Source of the DNA: Linanthus parryae
Taxonomy: Eukaryota; Streptophyta; Magnoliopsida; Ericales; Polemoniaceae
DNA: 64,000 bases
Direction: 5' to 3'
Assembly (NCBI GenBank): GCA_023055425.1
Contig: JALGPY010000007.1
Coordinates: forward strand, 14,332,001 to 14,396,000
The position numbers were made by a program, and so were the translations under genes. The notes below the pieces were generated by a model. It saw only the letters and a program-made list of their open reading frames with translations. It ran no database searches and had not been told where the DNA came from. Shown piece after piece: positions 40,591-51,985 of this stretch; the first letter of the stretch is position 1; each line of letters starts with the position of its first letter.

Positions 40591-41289
40591 ATGGGAGGAA
40601 CAACACTTTTTCCAGATTTAGGAATGCATTGCCAACAAGAAGATTGCCGCCAGCTCGATTTCCTTCCCTTCAAATGCGATTCATGCCGCAAGGTAATAAT
40701 TTCCACATAATCTTCGACTAGATTCATCGCTTCAACAGCTTTTAAATCCGTACATTCATGCATTAAATTCTTGCCAACTACATAGAACATCATATAAATC
40801 ATATATTGCTGTTTCGTGTAGGTTTTCTGTTTGGAGCACAGGTCATACAAGTCTCACGAATGCCCTAAATCAGACCACAAGAGCAGGAAGGTTGTGGTCT
40901 GCGATATATGCTCTGCAGCCATCGAGACGACCGGACACGGCACAGAGTCCGAGAAGGCGATTCTGGAGAGGCACGAGAAGTCTGGGGATTGCGACCCGAA
41001 AAAGAAGAAGAAGCCGAGATGCCCCGTGAGGCGGTGCAAAGAGGTTTTGACTTTTTCCAACACACACACCTGCAAGACCTGTCAGATTAAGGTTTGCCTG
41101 AATCATAGGTTTCCCACCGACCATGTCTGCAAATTGGACAACTCCGGGAATTCTAAGAAAGATACCGCTGCTCCAAACAAGTTTCTGGTGGCTTTGGGTT
41201 TGAGAAGTTCACAAGATTGTGGGAAAGAAGGTCGGAACAATGGTTCTTCGAAGTCTCCCTCTGCATCTTCATCTGTTAAAGCTTGTTAA
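40591..41289 (+). CDS. two-AN1 zinc finger stress-associated protein (SAP11/12/13 type), 2 exons
   Basis: Exons 40591-40692 and 40822-41289, 189 residues. First AN1 finger uses C14, C19, C29, C32, C37, H40, H46 and C48; second uses C101, C106, C118, C121, C126, H129, H135 and C137. The linker holds KKKKK (94-98), a possible nuclear signal. Start [14 protein letters not shown] and FLPFKCDSC match Arabidopsis SAP12 and relatives, which have two AN1 domains and no A20 domain; SAP12 is cold- and salt-responsive and redox-sensitive. The Ser-rich tail ([14 protein letters not shown]) is less conserved. The single intron lies between the AN1-1 zinc ligands, after CRK. Confidence 0.93.
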
Positions 41290-41604
41290 TTTTGGGAGCT
41301 TTTCTTGATTTAACTTCTAATGATTTGTTATTATACATAACTGTAAAGGATTGAGAGGCGCAGATTTTATGTTGAACTTTGTTAAAGTTTTCATTAATTC
41401 TGTGATGGTTATGATCCAAAGAGTTCATGATTTTTTGGGGTATTTTATATAAGTAATGCATCATCCACAAGGTAAGAAATAGGCAACGAAAACTAGAGAT
41501 TATACAGGAATACAACCAGTGTAGATTCTGTCAAAAACACAATGTACATGTATTGCAATTAATCCGAGGCTCGAACCAGTGAACCAAATCAGGTAGAACG
41601 TACG

Positions 41605-44600
41605 CTAAACACTCGCGGTTGCTTCTCTGATTTCCTCCAATGTAATGACCTGCAATTCAAGATAACAGCGATGAGTAGAGAACTCTGACTCTGAAGGTAT
41701 AAGGGAACTAGGGCACGGACAATTCTGGGCTCGTGCACCCACAAAAACACCCAATGACCCAAGGAATTAGCCATCTAAACTATGATCTCTAAACAAGTTC
41801 TTCACTTGTGACGAATCAAAAAAGATATGTGGTATGAGTAATCACCTGTTCATCGCCTGCAAAATCATTATCCGGGGTGAGAAAAAGCATGCAATGGCAT
41901 TCCTTCCTGCAATGAGAATTTCACAATTAGAACACTCGTTGCCAGTAAGATTGAAATCAAATCAATTGATAGATCAGATGATGGCGAGCCCAAGTGTGAT
42001 CAAGGGTTCACTTAAATCTAGTTTCATCTTTGGATTGCATATGAAGAAAAAAAAAAAAAAAAAAAAAACTTGATGAACACATACAGTGTTATTTAAGTCT
42101 CACAGTTTGAGAAAAGAACTGATAAAGACTATGGAGTACAAAAATACTCAAGAAACTAAAGTGCCCATCAAAATACATAACAGAGCAATGATTTTTCTAC
42201 AAACAATGCCTTTCCCTTTCTTTCATGGTTGTCACTAGTCAGGGCCTAATCCCAAATCTAGAATGCATATTAGAGTTCCAGCCACTGCCAATTAGGGGTT
42301 TGCACCCAATCAGCCAACCCGCCCAACCCAACCCTATCCGAATTTAACGGTTTGTCGATAAATTCATTTGGTTGTGGTTTGGAATAAAACAAAATCCGAT
42401 GATGTGGTTTGGTTCACAGTTTTACCCTCAAATTGAATCAACCCGACCCGACTACAACCCGACCCGACCAATAGATAGTATGTATATACAAGCTGCATAT
42501 CGTAGATGTCAAGCTACATAATGTATACAAGTGCTATATTTTATGATAACCTCATTTATGTTTGTTTCATCCAGAAGTAATGTATGCCTACTGTATTTTC
42601 ATTTCATTGAATTGTCACAAAATATATTGAAATTTGAACTTTTTTTTATAATTTACAGAAGATGTTATACATTAAAAAATCCTTATGTTGTTATTTTGTA
42701 ATCATACGCGCCTAATTTAGGGTACTTTTAGCTAAACAAAATACAAACAAGTGGAGGAACTCAAATTTGATGTTCGCTTAAGGCCTAAAAAACCTAGAGC
42801 CGGCCTGCATCTACTGAAGTATGGAAGAGATTTTCCATTTTGTCCATCACTCCGTTCATATAACTGGAAAATCAGGTGAAACAGAGAACAGAAGGGGAAG
42901 GAAGGGGAAAAGGCTAGATGGCAAAACTATGCTTAACCCACGTGGATCTTGCTGTCTGTTTGAAACTGGAGAATTTTTTTAGTGCTCCAAAAGAGCACCA
43001 CGTGGTGCTCTACAACCAATTAAAGTACAACACTTAAACAAACTGTATGTGATTTGCAGACACTCATTGGTTATAGAGCAGGACGTGGTGCTCTTTTGGA
43101 GCACTAAAAATTTGCCCTTGAAACTGACCAGAGCCGGAGCCAAGGGACGAGCTGGGTACGAATGCGTTATGCGACACTGACTTTAGTAAAAATAAGTCGA
43201 GGTTGAGTGAACTGACTTTCTTGTTAGCTCCCCTGTAGAACCCTTGGCCCTACTCATGAGTCGTTTTCTGCACCTTGAGCAACTGTGCCCGACTATGGCT
43301 ATTTCTTTGTGATTTTATCTTGTTTCCCAAGGTACCTAGACCCTAGACCCTAAACCCTCAAACCTCCTTTGAGGAGGAAAACAAAGCTTTCCAGTAGGTC
43401 GGTTGATAGCTCAATGGTTCATGTCCCTACTTAAATCAAGGCATATAACATAAGAAGAAACCATAGTCTATTAAAAGTAAGAAAAGGGAACGATGAATGC
43501 TGATGCCGGGTGAGAAGTTCAATTGTCCCAGGTTGGATATAAAACAAAAGCCTACCCCTATAGTAAGAAGGCCTACCATATTATTGGAAAACAGCTTCTT
43601 TAGCTAGAGTTTGGTGTACATGGCTTGTTTAGAAGAAAAGACTCATATTGCAGAGAGATTACTGATGCTTCGGCTCATGCCATTGGTGCTTAGGAGATAA
43701 AAAGCTCATCTATTGGGTAATTGGTGGATGCGAGACACTTTTCTTCTTGGGATCTACTTTATGGCAACAGTATTATTTCCAGAGTCATTATTCTTATAAC
43801 TGTGAATTGGGTGAGCTAACATAGAAATAAATGCATTTAAGACAAGGGTGGTTTCAGATTACTCTATGTATAGGAGACGTAGGTATGAATATGGCCCTAT
43901 CCTGCTATTTTGCTATGATAAAAAAAAGTTCTCCTGATTTCGGCTGAAAAGTGATCATAAAGGCATACACCGTGGTTCTCTCTACAAGCTTGCAACTCTT
44001 GCAGGCTATGGGGTACACTACTAATCACGTGGCCTGTTGATCTTTTGGATTGTTTAGACATTCTTTCAGTGAAGCATTACCATATTGGATTAAAAATGAA
44101 CTCTCATCCAAGGATTACAACTACCATATATATATCTATATAAAAACCGATATCAGTTCCATAGCACAGCTTTAAAAAATGTGGATACCTATCACCAAAA
44201 CACTGATTTTACGCAGGCGACTATGTTTACCTTTCTCTCATAGGAACACATGGGCAGTTCCAGAAACCTTGCTTTGCCTCAGCAGCCTTATCATCGTAGT
44301 GCCTAATCAAGGAGCACACAAGTATAAGACACGGTGTCATGACATGGATATAAATTACATATAATTGCTATTCTCAAGAAGTGGGTACTTTACCTACACG
44401 GGCAAAGTGGTGCACCAAGTGAATCCTTATGATCAGCAAGCCCCTGATTGTATTTCAATGTCAGAGCTCTCAATTAACAGACAACTATACAATGAACAAT
44501 TTAAAGGAAGTGTGGAGGGAAAAGGCGTGCTTCATATCTATTTCAAGAAATTGCACTGTGTACCTTGATAACAACAGCAGTCACTCCTTTGTCAACACAG

Positions 44601-46005
44601 AAGAATGTATCAGACTTTCGGGCATACTGCTCTGAGAATTTCCTCATTATTTCCACTGATTTTTCTGATGGTTCCACTGAAACGGTAGTTCATACAAGAA
44701 ATCAATACAACTGGAACTTTTACCACAAAACCCCTCATATGAATTGTTACATCTTATATGAAAAATACATTATAGCAGCCAGGCCCCATAAAGTTAGGTT
44801 TACCATTTTGAAAATACCACGTACGAGTATCTACATAGTAGAACTATTATTATACAGAGTTCTTGCTTTTGTTGTAAGACCATCCACAGTGGTGAGCTCC
44901 CCCTCCCCCACCTGTCCCCACCTTACTCCACTATTAATCTTCTTAATACGTAGTACAATTCTACCATAATAGCTACAACAGTCAAAACACTATTCCTCCT
45001 CTTCTATTATATTTTATCATAACTACACTACCCTACCCCACCCTCCTCTACCTGGTGAACAAAAAGAAAATACCAAAAAAACTGAAAGCACTCCCTGCCA
45101 CACCGAGCTTGAGCTCGCCCATGATTTCCTCCAAGCCATCCACCAAGCCCGCTGACCTCGGATTAGCGCCCAGCTCGCCTCCAAGCTCTCACCGTTGTAG
45201 TTCCTAATCAGGCGGGCGAGCTCAATCCGGCACACCACTGTGGATGGTCTAAGTTTCTCCATGGTTTCAGGCTAGTCCTAACTTCTAGCTTTACTGAACT
45301 AGCATATTTGGCTTCTGGAAAATCACAAGGGTTTTGCCCCAAGATCATAATGATCATACTCCCCACAGGGAAATTTCGGCAAGTCAGAACCTAGAAATAA
45401 AATTGAATCCATATGAATATTTCCAAATGAACAATAACTTCTATAGCAGTCGTGTTCCAACCGGCATAATTCAATTGCCATGCCTGGTCCAACAGGCTCA
45501 ATAGACTTGCTAAATCTGAGAGTAACTTTCTTCATAAATAGTGAATCTACAATCTTCTTGGTATAGTTAGCTTGATATGAGAATTAAACACTAAAGAGCT
45601 AGATTCTTCTTGATAAAGTCTGTAATTCCCTTACTCAAGCTACAATATACGGACACATAGTCAATCTACAGACTGAACCATAAGATTCTACATTAAACCC
45701 TAGCTCTTCCACTAGCCAGTGAAATCCATTTTCACATCGAAATGCTCAAAATTACTCCAAACCCAGAAAAATTCACAGCATCAATTACTCAACCCACCAT
45801 TTATATCCCCAAAAGCTTGATAATTAAGGGTCGTGCCCAAATTGAGGTTACGGAGAGAAAAAACCCAAAATTGAGGACGAGGTTGAGGTGGGTGTTGCGT
45901 ACCTTGGGCTAAGATTGCGGTGCGGTGGCGGGGGCGGAGACGGGGAGGAGCAACGACGGAGGAAATGCCGACGGCGTAGGAGGTGGAGGACTGGAGCGTG
46001 GTCAT
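41605..46005 (-). CDS. FTRC: ferredoxin-thioredoxin reductase catalytic chain, chloroplast, 6 exons
   Basis: Exons (minus): 46005-45903, 44676-44564, 44443-44394, 44302-44231, 41906-41846, 41649-41605. All are GT..AG with matching phases and give 147 residues, the usual precursor length. A basic transit peptide (MTTLQSSTSYAVGISSVVAP) precedes EPSEKSVEIMRKFSEQYARK. Seven Cys are in the family positions: C61, then CPC (86, 88), CPC (105, 107), CHC (116, 118). By homology with the spinach enzyme C88-C118 is the redox disulfide and C86, C105, C107 and C116 hold the [4Fe-4S] cluster. The enzyme passes electrons from ferredoxin to thioredoxins in the stroma. Intron 4 (about 2.3 kb) and intron 1 hold MITEs. 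Every exon is 113 bp or less, so no long open frame marks the gene. Confidence 0.95.
42047..42068 (+). repeat. poly(A) tract, 22 bases, FTRC intron 4
   Basis: Uninterrupted A run between GAAG and CTTG. Probably a slippage tract or retroelement tail; no element body can be assigned. Confidence 0.7.
42969..43117. mobile_element. 149-bp MITE with perfect 9-bp duplication, second copy of the CACGTG family
   Basis: TTGAAACTG flanks it at 42960-42968 and 43118-43126. TIRs share TTTTTAGTGCTCC and AAAAGAGCACCACGT. The 9-bp duplication points to a Mutator-like origin. Palindrome AGAGCACCACGTGGTGCTCT at 42992-43011. In FTRC intron 4; the rest of that intron (43130-44230) shows nothing recognisable. 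Confidence 0.85.
44878..45249. mobile_element. Tourist-like MITE, TAA duplication, FTRC intron 1
   Basis: TIRs GACCATCCACAGTGGTG and its inverted copy (CACCACTGTGGATGGTC), TAA at 44875-44877 and 45250-45252, 372 bp. The inner ORF on the minus strand is part of the element and not a gene. Confidence 0.8.
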
Positions 46006-46317
46006 GGTTTATGCGGCGATTCGATTCGATTCAAAACGCTGTGGATTATGAATTTGGATCAGTTGAGAAGTCAGTGACTGAGTTGGGTGGTGGTGATGGT
46101 TGCTTAGTGAGAAGAGAAGGGTGGGAAGCTGTAGGCGCCACTCGTTGTGGAGATTATCAGAGACGTTGAGACGAAAGAGAACATAGAGAGCCACAGCCAC
46201 CCGATCGATCCCATTGACCTCGAATCCAAACTGGTCTGCAAACGGGTACTGACCCGAATTGAGTACCGGATAACCTATATTTACTTGGATCGGGCTCTAT
46301 GCAGATAGACTGCAAAA

Positions 46318-46360
46318 GGGTAAAAGACACTTTCACCCTCTCAAGTTAGACGCAAAGACA
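46318..46360 (+). repeat. MULE-type terminal fragment cut by the LINE
   Basis: GGGTAAAAGACACTTTCACC followed by CAAGTTAGACGCAAAGACAC; the family terminus breaks off at the T-run where the LINE starts. Confidence 0.5.
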
Positions 46361-48497
46361 CTTTTTTTAGGGAAGACATTTCATTCAGAAAAAGTCAGAG
46401 GAACCTGAACAATCGTCCTCCAATACAGGTCTTGTGTAAATACGATATTGGGGAACTAACACAGACCTCTTAGCTAGCGTATCAGCTACTCTATTGGCAC
46501 TACGTGGAGCAAAACCCGGAGAAAAGTCATCAAATCTCTGCCAGATTGAAAGACATCGATCAACCACCTGCTTCATCTCTTCACAAATACCCTCTGCTCC
46601 TACTATGCCCCTTCTTCTCTCACGCAGCAACTCTATGCTCAATTACGAATCAGATTCCACCATAACTCTCTTGCCCCTGCATCCCTTGCCATTATCGGAC
46701 CCTTTTCGATTCCAAGTAGTTCCAGCATTTGTATCGATTCATGATAGACAATTCATTCGAAACGCCCTGCTACAAATGTTTCCCGTGATCCTGCTATTGG
46801 CTGCTCACACCGACGAGCTATATACGAGTTCACCTTTGTCCAGCCATCGTCTGGGGGGTTCCAGAAGGTTGGGTCATCCCCTAGCGATGTGGAGTCAAAA
46901 TAAGAGCTAACATGAGTTGTAAAGTACGCAATTTTTCGCTGGATTCGCTAAGCTGTGTCACCAAAGTCGAAAGTTCTATTGTTGAATCTTGCGTCGTTTC
47001 TCGCTAGCCATAAACACCACACTGTTATTTCCTACATTTTTCCTATTTGTTTTGACCGTGTCAAAAAAGTCCAAACAATCCAATCTTTTATGTTATCCCC
47101 CCCCCCCCCACCCCCCTTGCATTGTAGAAGCCACAAGGATTGCTTCATTCCAAATTGGCCACACCAAATGCATTATTTTCTTTGGAATCGTCATGCTACA
47201 CATATTTTTTAACCATACTTGATTTGACCCATTTGAAGAGCACTCCTCCTCAGTTCGCTTCCTTTCAAGAAGTGCATACCCAGTAGCAGTGGTATAGCCA
47301 CCATGGTTGAGTATGACCCTATCTAAATGTATCCTGCATTTGTGGTTGAGTGATTGGGGCTGTTAGTATTTCTTGAACATCAACCTCCCAGAGGTAAGTA
47401 CGCAAACGATTCCCATTCCAAGCGCCATTGGTAACGCAGTGGGCAACTTTAAGGGTTGCATGATCAAAACTCGGGGTGATTACCTTAGCACAATGATCCC
47501 TTGACACCCAACAATCCTTTAACATGTTGATTTTTTCTCCATTACCCATTTTCCACTGTAAACTTCCTTCAAAAGAGTACGCCCCGTCTAGAATGCTTCT
47601 AAAATCGTACGGCACCTGCCTCTTAGGTGTATGTCCCAGAAAGTCACCATTCTTGAAAAACTTCTCCTTCAATATTCTACTCTGCCGACTTATAGGATTT
47701 TTTAAAACTCTCCACGCGTATTTTGCTAACATCGCGATATTGAAATCTTGAAAGTCTTTGAACCCAAGCCCTCCCACATCACTGTTCCTTTTCAACTTTG
47801 ACCAGTTTGTCCAGTGGATTTTCTTTTTTTCAGCTGTATCACCCCACCAGAATTGGCGGACTAATTTTTCGATATCATGACAAATACTAACTGGAAGAAG
47901 AAAGCAGCTCATCGCATAATTAGGGATTGCATGAACCACCGCTTCGATTAAAACTTCTTTACCTGCAACTGACACTGGTTTTTTCTTCCACACTTTTAGC
48001 TTGAAGCAAATACTTTCAAAGATCTTTTGAAAAAGCAGCCTCTTGTTTCTCCCAAACACTGTAGGTAGCCTCACGTAATTGTCGTGATTGTTGTCAACAT
48101 GAATACCACAAAGATTGCTCAACTCCTTTTGTAGGGCCTCGGTGACATTATCCAAGAATACCATTGCTGAGTTTTGAACATTCAGACACTGACCTGATGT
48201 TGTCTCATAAACCTGTAAAAGATTAAACAAATTTGTTAGCTCCTCTGTGTTGGGCTTAGTAAAGATAAGGCTGTCGTCCGCGAAGAATAAGTGAGATATC
48301 ACTGGTCCTCCTCTCCAGGCAACCGTCCTAGAAAGAGCTCTGTCCTCGACAACTTTTGTCATATTGCGAGAAAGCACTTCGCTCACTAACAAAAACAAAT
48401 ATGGAGATAGGGGGCATCCTTGGCGAAGCCACCTTTCCGGAATGATCTTTCCTTAGGTCAAACCCGTTCAAAACTACCCCCATTGATAAGTAGTTTG
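46361..48497 (-). mobile_element. 5'-truncated L1-type LINE
   Basis: Minus-strand ORF2 pieces in order: RT motif LRQGCPLSPYLFLLVSEVLS (about 48440-48380), catalytic FADDSLIF (near 48290), thumb and connection region (KVWKKKPVSVAGKEVLIEAV, FWWGDTAEKKKIHW), zf-RVT piece (IPKKIMHLVWPIWNEA near 47180) and a RNase H-like tail (FAPRSANRVADTLAKR, 46385-46642). A T-run at 46363-46369 is the poly(A) tail on this strand. Stops and frame changes upstream of 48440 and between 46642 and 47319 show it is dead; endonuclease and ORF1 are missing. Confidence 0.85.
47319..48440 (-). pseudogene. LINE reverse transcriptase fragment
   Basis: About 370 residues of open frame covering RT motifs 4-5 (LRQGCPLSPY, FADDSLIF) to the connection domain. 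The A and B metal-binding Asp before LRQGCPLS are lost upstream at a TAA near 48455. No start codon of its own is meaningful. Confidence 0.8.
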
Positions 48498-48498
48498 G

Positions 48499-48765
48499 GG
48501 GTAAAAGACACTTTCCCCCTTTTAGATTTGACAAAGACAATTCACCCCTTGTTTAAGAAATGAAACTTTCACCATTTTAGTGTGTCAAACTTTGAAAAAT
48601 CTCTTTGATAGTGTCGTTTCATACTATAAGAGGGAATACTTGTCCCCAAAACTATCAGGGACAAATCCTTAACGACCTCACATTTAGAGAGTGTAGTTAT
48701 CTTAATTTTGGCACACACAAAGTATGGAAGTGTCATTTCAAAAATTCTCCGCGACCCTTTTCTTT
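48499..48765 (+). repeat. MULE-type MITE remnant
   Basis: Begins GGGTAAAAGACACTTTCCCC and ends with AAGTGTCATTTCAAAAATTC, related inverted motifs, next to the LINE 5' break. 48770-49130 holds no gene. Confidence 0.4.
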
Positions 48766-49152
48766 TATTCAGTAGTGTATGTCCCGTGCCAAGGGCACTA
48801 CCACCGATTCAAAAATATATATGAATCTACTCGTCGATATTTGCTTCTTGTAAATAAAGAGTGCATTTAATTTTGATTCATCTAACAAGGACGAAGAACT
48901 ACATTCTGTGAGGGAGATGTGAGAGCAATAAACATTTTGAATTTCAAACTTAAATGTCAGATATTAGCGTAGGGTCCAACTTACCCTCCATTCAAACACC
49001 TTATTCATATTTTTAACGTTAACAGACAATACAATGAAAGAAGTTATCCCTTTAGCTATCACAATGTTTATTGTTTGGTTTGCATGATCTTTGTTTGGTA
49101 GTAAGTGTTCATATTTTTTGGATAAACTGCTCCCATAGTCCATTCTTATGTA

Positions 49153-49401
49153 CTATCTCCGTTCTCTCTGAATTTTCACATTTTGAATTTTTCTTCCGTA
49201 ATCGTGTCACTTTGACCTGGTAATTTGGATAGTCAAATGATGTAATTTTTTGATGTTATTGTATAGTGAAATTTACTCTACAACATGATGCAAAGATTAT
49301 CAAATTCTTGGATCGTGTTACTAATTAAATCATCGAATTAAAGTGATTCAGTAAATAGTGGTAAAATGAAGAACGCGAAGATTCAGAGAGAAGAGGACAA
49401 G
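49153..49401. mobile_element. Stowaway-like MITE, present in copy A only
   Basis: TA at 49151-49152 and 49402-49403, TIRs CTATCTCCGTTCTCTCTGAA and CTTGTCCTCTTCTCTCTGAA (right end inverted), 249 bp. Copy B reads TTCTTATATAGATGAG across the same place, an empty site. Confidence 0.8.
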
Positions 49402-49711
49402 TAGATGAGAAAAAACTCACCATCTCATAAATAGGTGTGAAACGAGACCCAGGGTAAACTGTGTGGGTTACAAGTGAAAAAGATGAGCTCTGACAGTTTG
49501 ACTGAGAATGAGCAAGTGAAACGAAGCCCCCTGCAACAACAAAACCAAATCCAAATCTGCCTCTCCTCTTTGACTCCCAATTCGTACAGACGATTCAAAA
49601 TCGGCAAAACGCGATCATAATTCATAACTATTGAATAGATCTCAGATCTTCAACCTCCTTCTACAAAGAAGAACTTCCAACAAACAGAGAGAGGCGATCT
49701 TTCTTCACCCC

Positions 49712-50644
49712 ATGGGACTCTTCGCCTACACCTTAGCCGGAGGCGCCTTAATCCTAATCGGCGCTTGGGAAACTCTCATCTCCACCCTCCACCCCCCAAA
49801 ACCCACTTCCCCCAACCCCTCTTCTTCCTCAATCACCTCACTCTCCGTCTTCCTCTTCTCCCTCCTCTTCATCCTCAACTCCCTCCTCTCCCTCTCCCAC
49901 GCCCACACCTCCAACGACCGAACCGGCCTAATCCTCCAACTACAACTCATCTCAATCTCAACCCTCTTCTTATTCTACTCCCTCCTTTCCCTCACCAACC
50001 ATTTCACCAACTGGGTCCACTTCCCTCAGCAGCTCCTCAACCTTCTCTTACTTTTCGCGTTCATAGAAGAGTTTCTCTTGTTTTACCTCCAGAGGAAGGA
50101 CCCAAGTGGGATTGAGAATCGGTATTTTGATCTGATTCTCGTTCCGGTTGGTGTGTGTGTTTCGTCCACCATTCTTGAATTGAAAACGACCAAATCGAGA
50201 TTCTCTAGGGTTTCGCGTGGGGTGGGGTTGGTTGCGAAAGGATTGTGGGTTGTGCAGATGGGGTTTTCGTTTTATTCGGGTGGGATTGCGGATGGGTGTT
50301 TTTTGGTGGAGAAGAGTAGGGGGAATTTTACGGTTAAGTGTAGGGGGCATATGGAGTATCATAGGGCGAGAGCGATTGCGACGCTTCAGTTTAATTGTCA
50401 TCTGGCTTTTGTTGTGGTTTTGGTGACTGGAGTGTTCTCGATTGTGTGTAAGAAGGGTGGGGTTGGTGGGGATGAATCGGAGTATAAGCCGATTGGGGAG
50501 GAGATGATGACATTGGATGGTGAGAGGCATTTCACTCTGGAGGACTCTGATGATGACATTGAAGAAGAGAGGATTGCGAAAGAAAGCAGCTCCGGTGCTA
50601 CGAAGACTCCTGTACAAGGGGTTAATGGTTATGGTGGTCATTGA
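49712..50644 (+). CDS. TMEM45 / DUF716 family multi-pass membrane protein, copy A
   Basis: Single exon, 310 residues from MGLFAYTLAGGALILIGAWE; an upstream in-frame ATG at 49631 is disfavoured because the paralog's upstream frame does not align with it and the family begins MG. Hydrophobic segments near 4-24, 42-62, 72-94, 105-126, 138-155, 172-190 and 228-246 suggest seven helices. Conserved family pieces include HAH (63-65), EEFLLFYLQRKD and CRGHMEYHRARAIATLQFN. The tail (257-292) is acidic (DSDDDIEEER). The function of plant members is poorly known; some relatives respond to virus or stress. Ten sites or more differ from copy B, and the C-terminus differs by an indel (TPVQGVNGYGGH here). 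Confidence 0.85.
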   Translation: MGLFAYTLAGGALILIGAWETLISTLHPPKPTSPNPSSSSITSLSVFLFSLLFILNSLLSLSHAHTSNDRTGLILQLQLISISTLFLFYSLLSLTNHFTNWVHFPQQLLNLLLLFAFIEEFLLFYLQRKDPSGIENRYFDLILVPVGVCVSSTILELKTTKSRFSRVSRGVGLVAKGLWVVQMGFSFYSGGIADGCFLVEKSRGNFTVKCRGHMEYHRARAIATLQFNCHLAFVVVLVTGVFSIVCKKGGVGGDESEYKPIGEEMMTLDGERHFTLEDSDDDIEEERIAKESSSGATKTPVQGVNGYGGH

Positions 50645-50863
50645 TGAGGTAATTCTTGCGAAGAAAAGTTATTTTTGCTGTTGCTTTTGCTTGTATGTGT
50701 CTTGTGTAGAAGAGCTTGGTTCGATTTGTACATTGTGTTAAAGAGCTTTGATCTGAGAACGTATAATGCGATGAAGCCATGCTTTAATGGAAATTACATG
50801 TTTTAGCATTCTTGAATCACTGTCTCTTGTCATTTTGGTTTCATTACATAGAAGCGAACATGG

Positions 50864-50977
50864 TGTTGGAAGTCCCACATTTGAACAATCAAGAAGAAGA
50901 ACTATAATTAATAAGTATCTTGGGCTACTCACCTTATTGCCAATTGGTTTTGAGGTGGAACCCCATAGATTCTTACA
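50864..50977 (+). mobile_element. solo TRIM LTR, 5-bp target duplication CATGG
   Basis: TGTTGGAAGTCCCACAT ... AGATTCTTACA, 114 bp, TG..CA, CATGG on both sides (50859-50863, 50978-50982). Copy B has AACATGGTTGAAATG across the site, so this is a recent insertion reduced to one LTR. Confidence 0.9.
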
Positions 50978-51535
50978 CATGGATGAAATGATTAAGTAGG
51001 AGACAGTATAATATCAATCTGGTCTTCTTAAAGAAGAATCTTGTAACATTAGTTATCAAGAAGAAATATGAAAGAATATGACTCCAAGTAGTTACAAAAT
51101 TGTTGGTTGAGTTGCGAATGCCATTGTGTACTACAACTAACCTGCATAAAGGTAGAGATGTCTATGAGATACTGGTAAAGTTGAGTATGAAGTATGATGC
51201 ATAGCAGATTCCTTTATATAGATCCACCGGCTTTTCAACCAACTAAGAGAGATTATACACCGTTGATGTCTTTATGCATTATCTGACCTCACAGTGTCCA
51301 TGCATAATCGTAGGAATTCAACAAATCCAGCTGTGGAGGGTAAAAATGCAAGGGAAAAATTCCAGGGTTAAGGATCTTCAGAGTGTGATGCTACTGTCTT
51401 GATTAATAATGGTAGAGTTAAAGAGCTTCAGATAGCTTAACTGATGAAGTTAGTGTCTTCACGAATATTCTCGTGCATTATTCAGAGTTCCTTGCCAGAA
51501 CTTCACTCTGCAGCATCTTTGAATTATTATTGGAT

Positions 51536-51985
51536 TTTTTTTGACAGGTAAGAAAAAATTATCAAGAAAAAAACATTAACATCTACAAAGAAACGAAGGA
51601 AAAGAACAACCAAACGTGCCACCAACTAAGTACTCCGAGTAACAATTAGAAGCTTGCTTAATAATTCAAGGATTACTCCAATGACCAATCTCTTTAATTC
51701 TATGTCCAATTTAGACTGAGAAGCCTTAACCAAATTCGTATGATCTTTTCCCTAGCTTCTCTCCTCTAGAATAGATTGAAAAATTCTTTTAGCTTGCTGC
51801 TGGCCTGCTGCTGCCCACTACAAAATAACCCCCAAAATTTCCCGAACTTCAACATTTCACTTACACTCGAAGGAGAAACTGAGGCGAGGGGACTGCACAT
51901 AACAACATCCAATTGGGTTTCAGCACTATGCGACTCCACACTATCGTCAAATGGCATCTTTGGGTACATTTTTTATTATTATTAT
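51536..51985 (-). repeat. possible retroelement 3' fragment shared by both copies
   Basis: TTTTTTTTGACAGGTAAG begins a block ending near a minus-strand frame, AETQLDVVMCSPLAS and GQQQA. The paralogous block at 59400-59820 keeps the same frame with more residues (GLVYNGQQQAKTIFQ). A T-run plus an antisense frame resembles a LINE 3' end, but I do not recognise the family. An ATT microsatellite at 51973-51991 is only in copy A. Confidence 0.3.

Noticed and set aside
44565..44969. Plus-strand 134-residue ORF
   Set aside because: Runs antisense across FTRC exon 2 and into a MITE; the minus strand carries the spliced gene.
47097..47116. C-rich run as a regulatory G-quadruplex
   Set aside because: Lies in dead LINE sequence and looks like homopolymer expansion.
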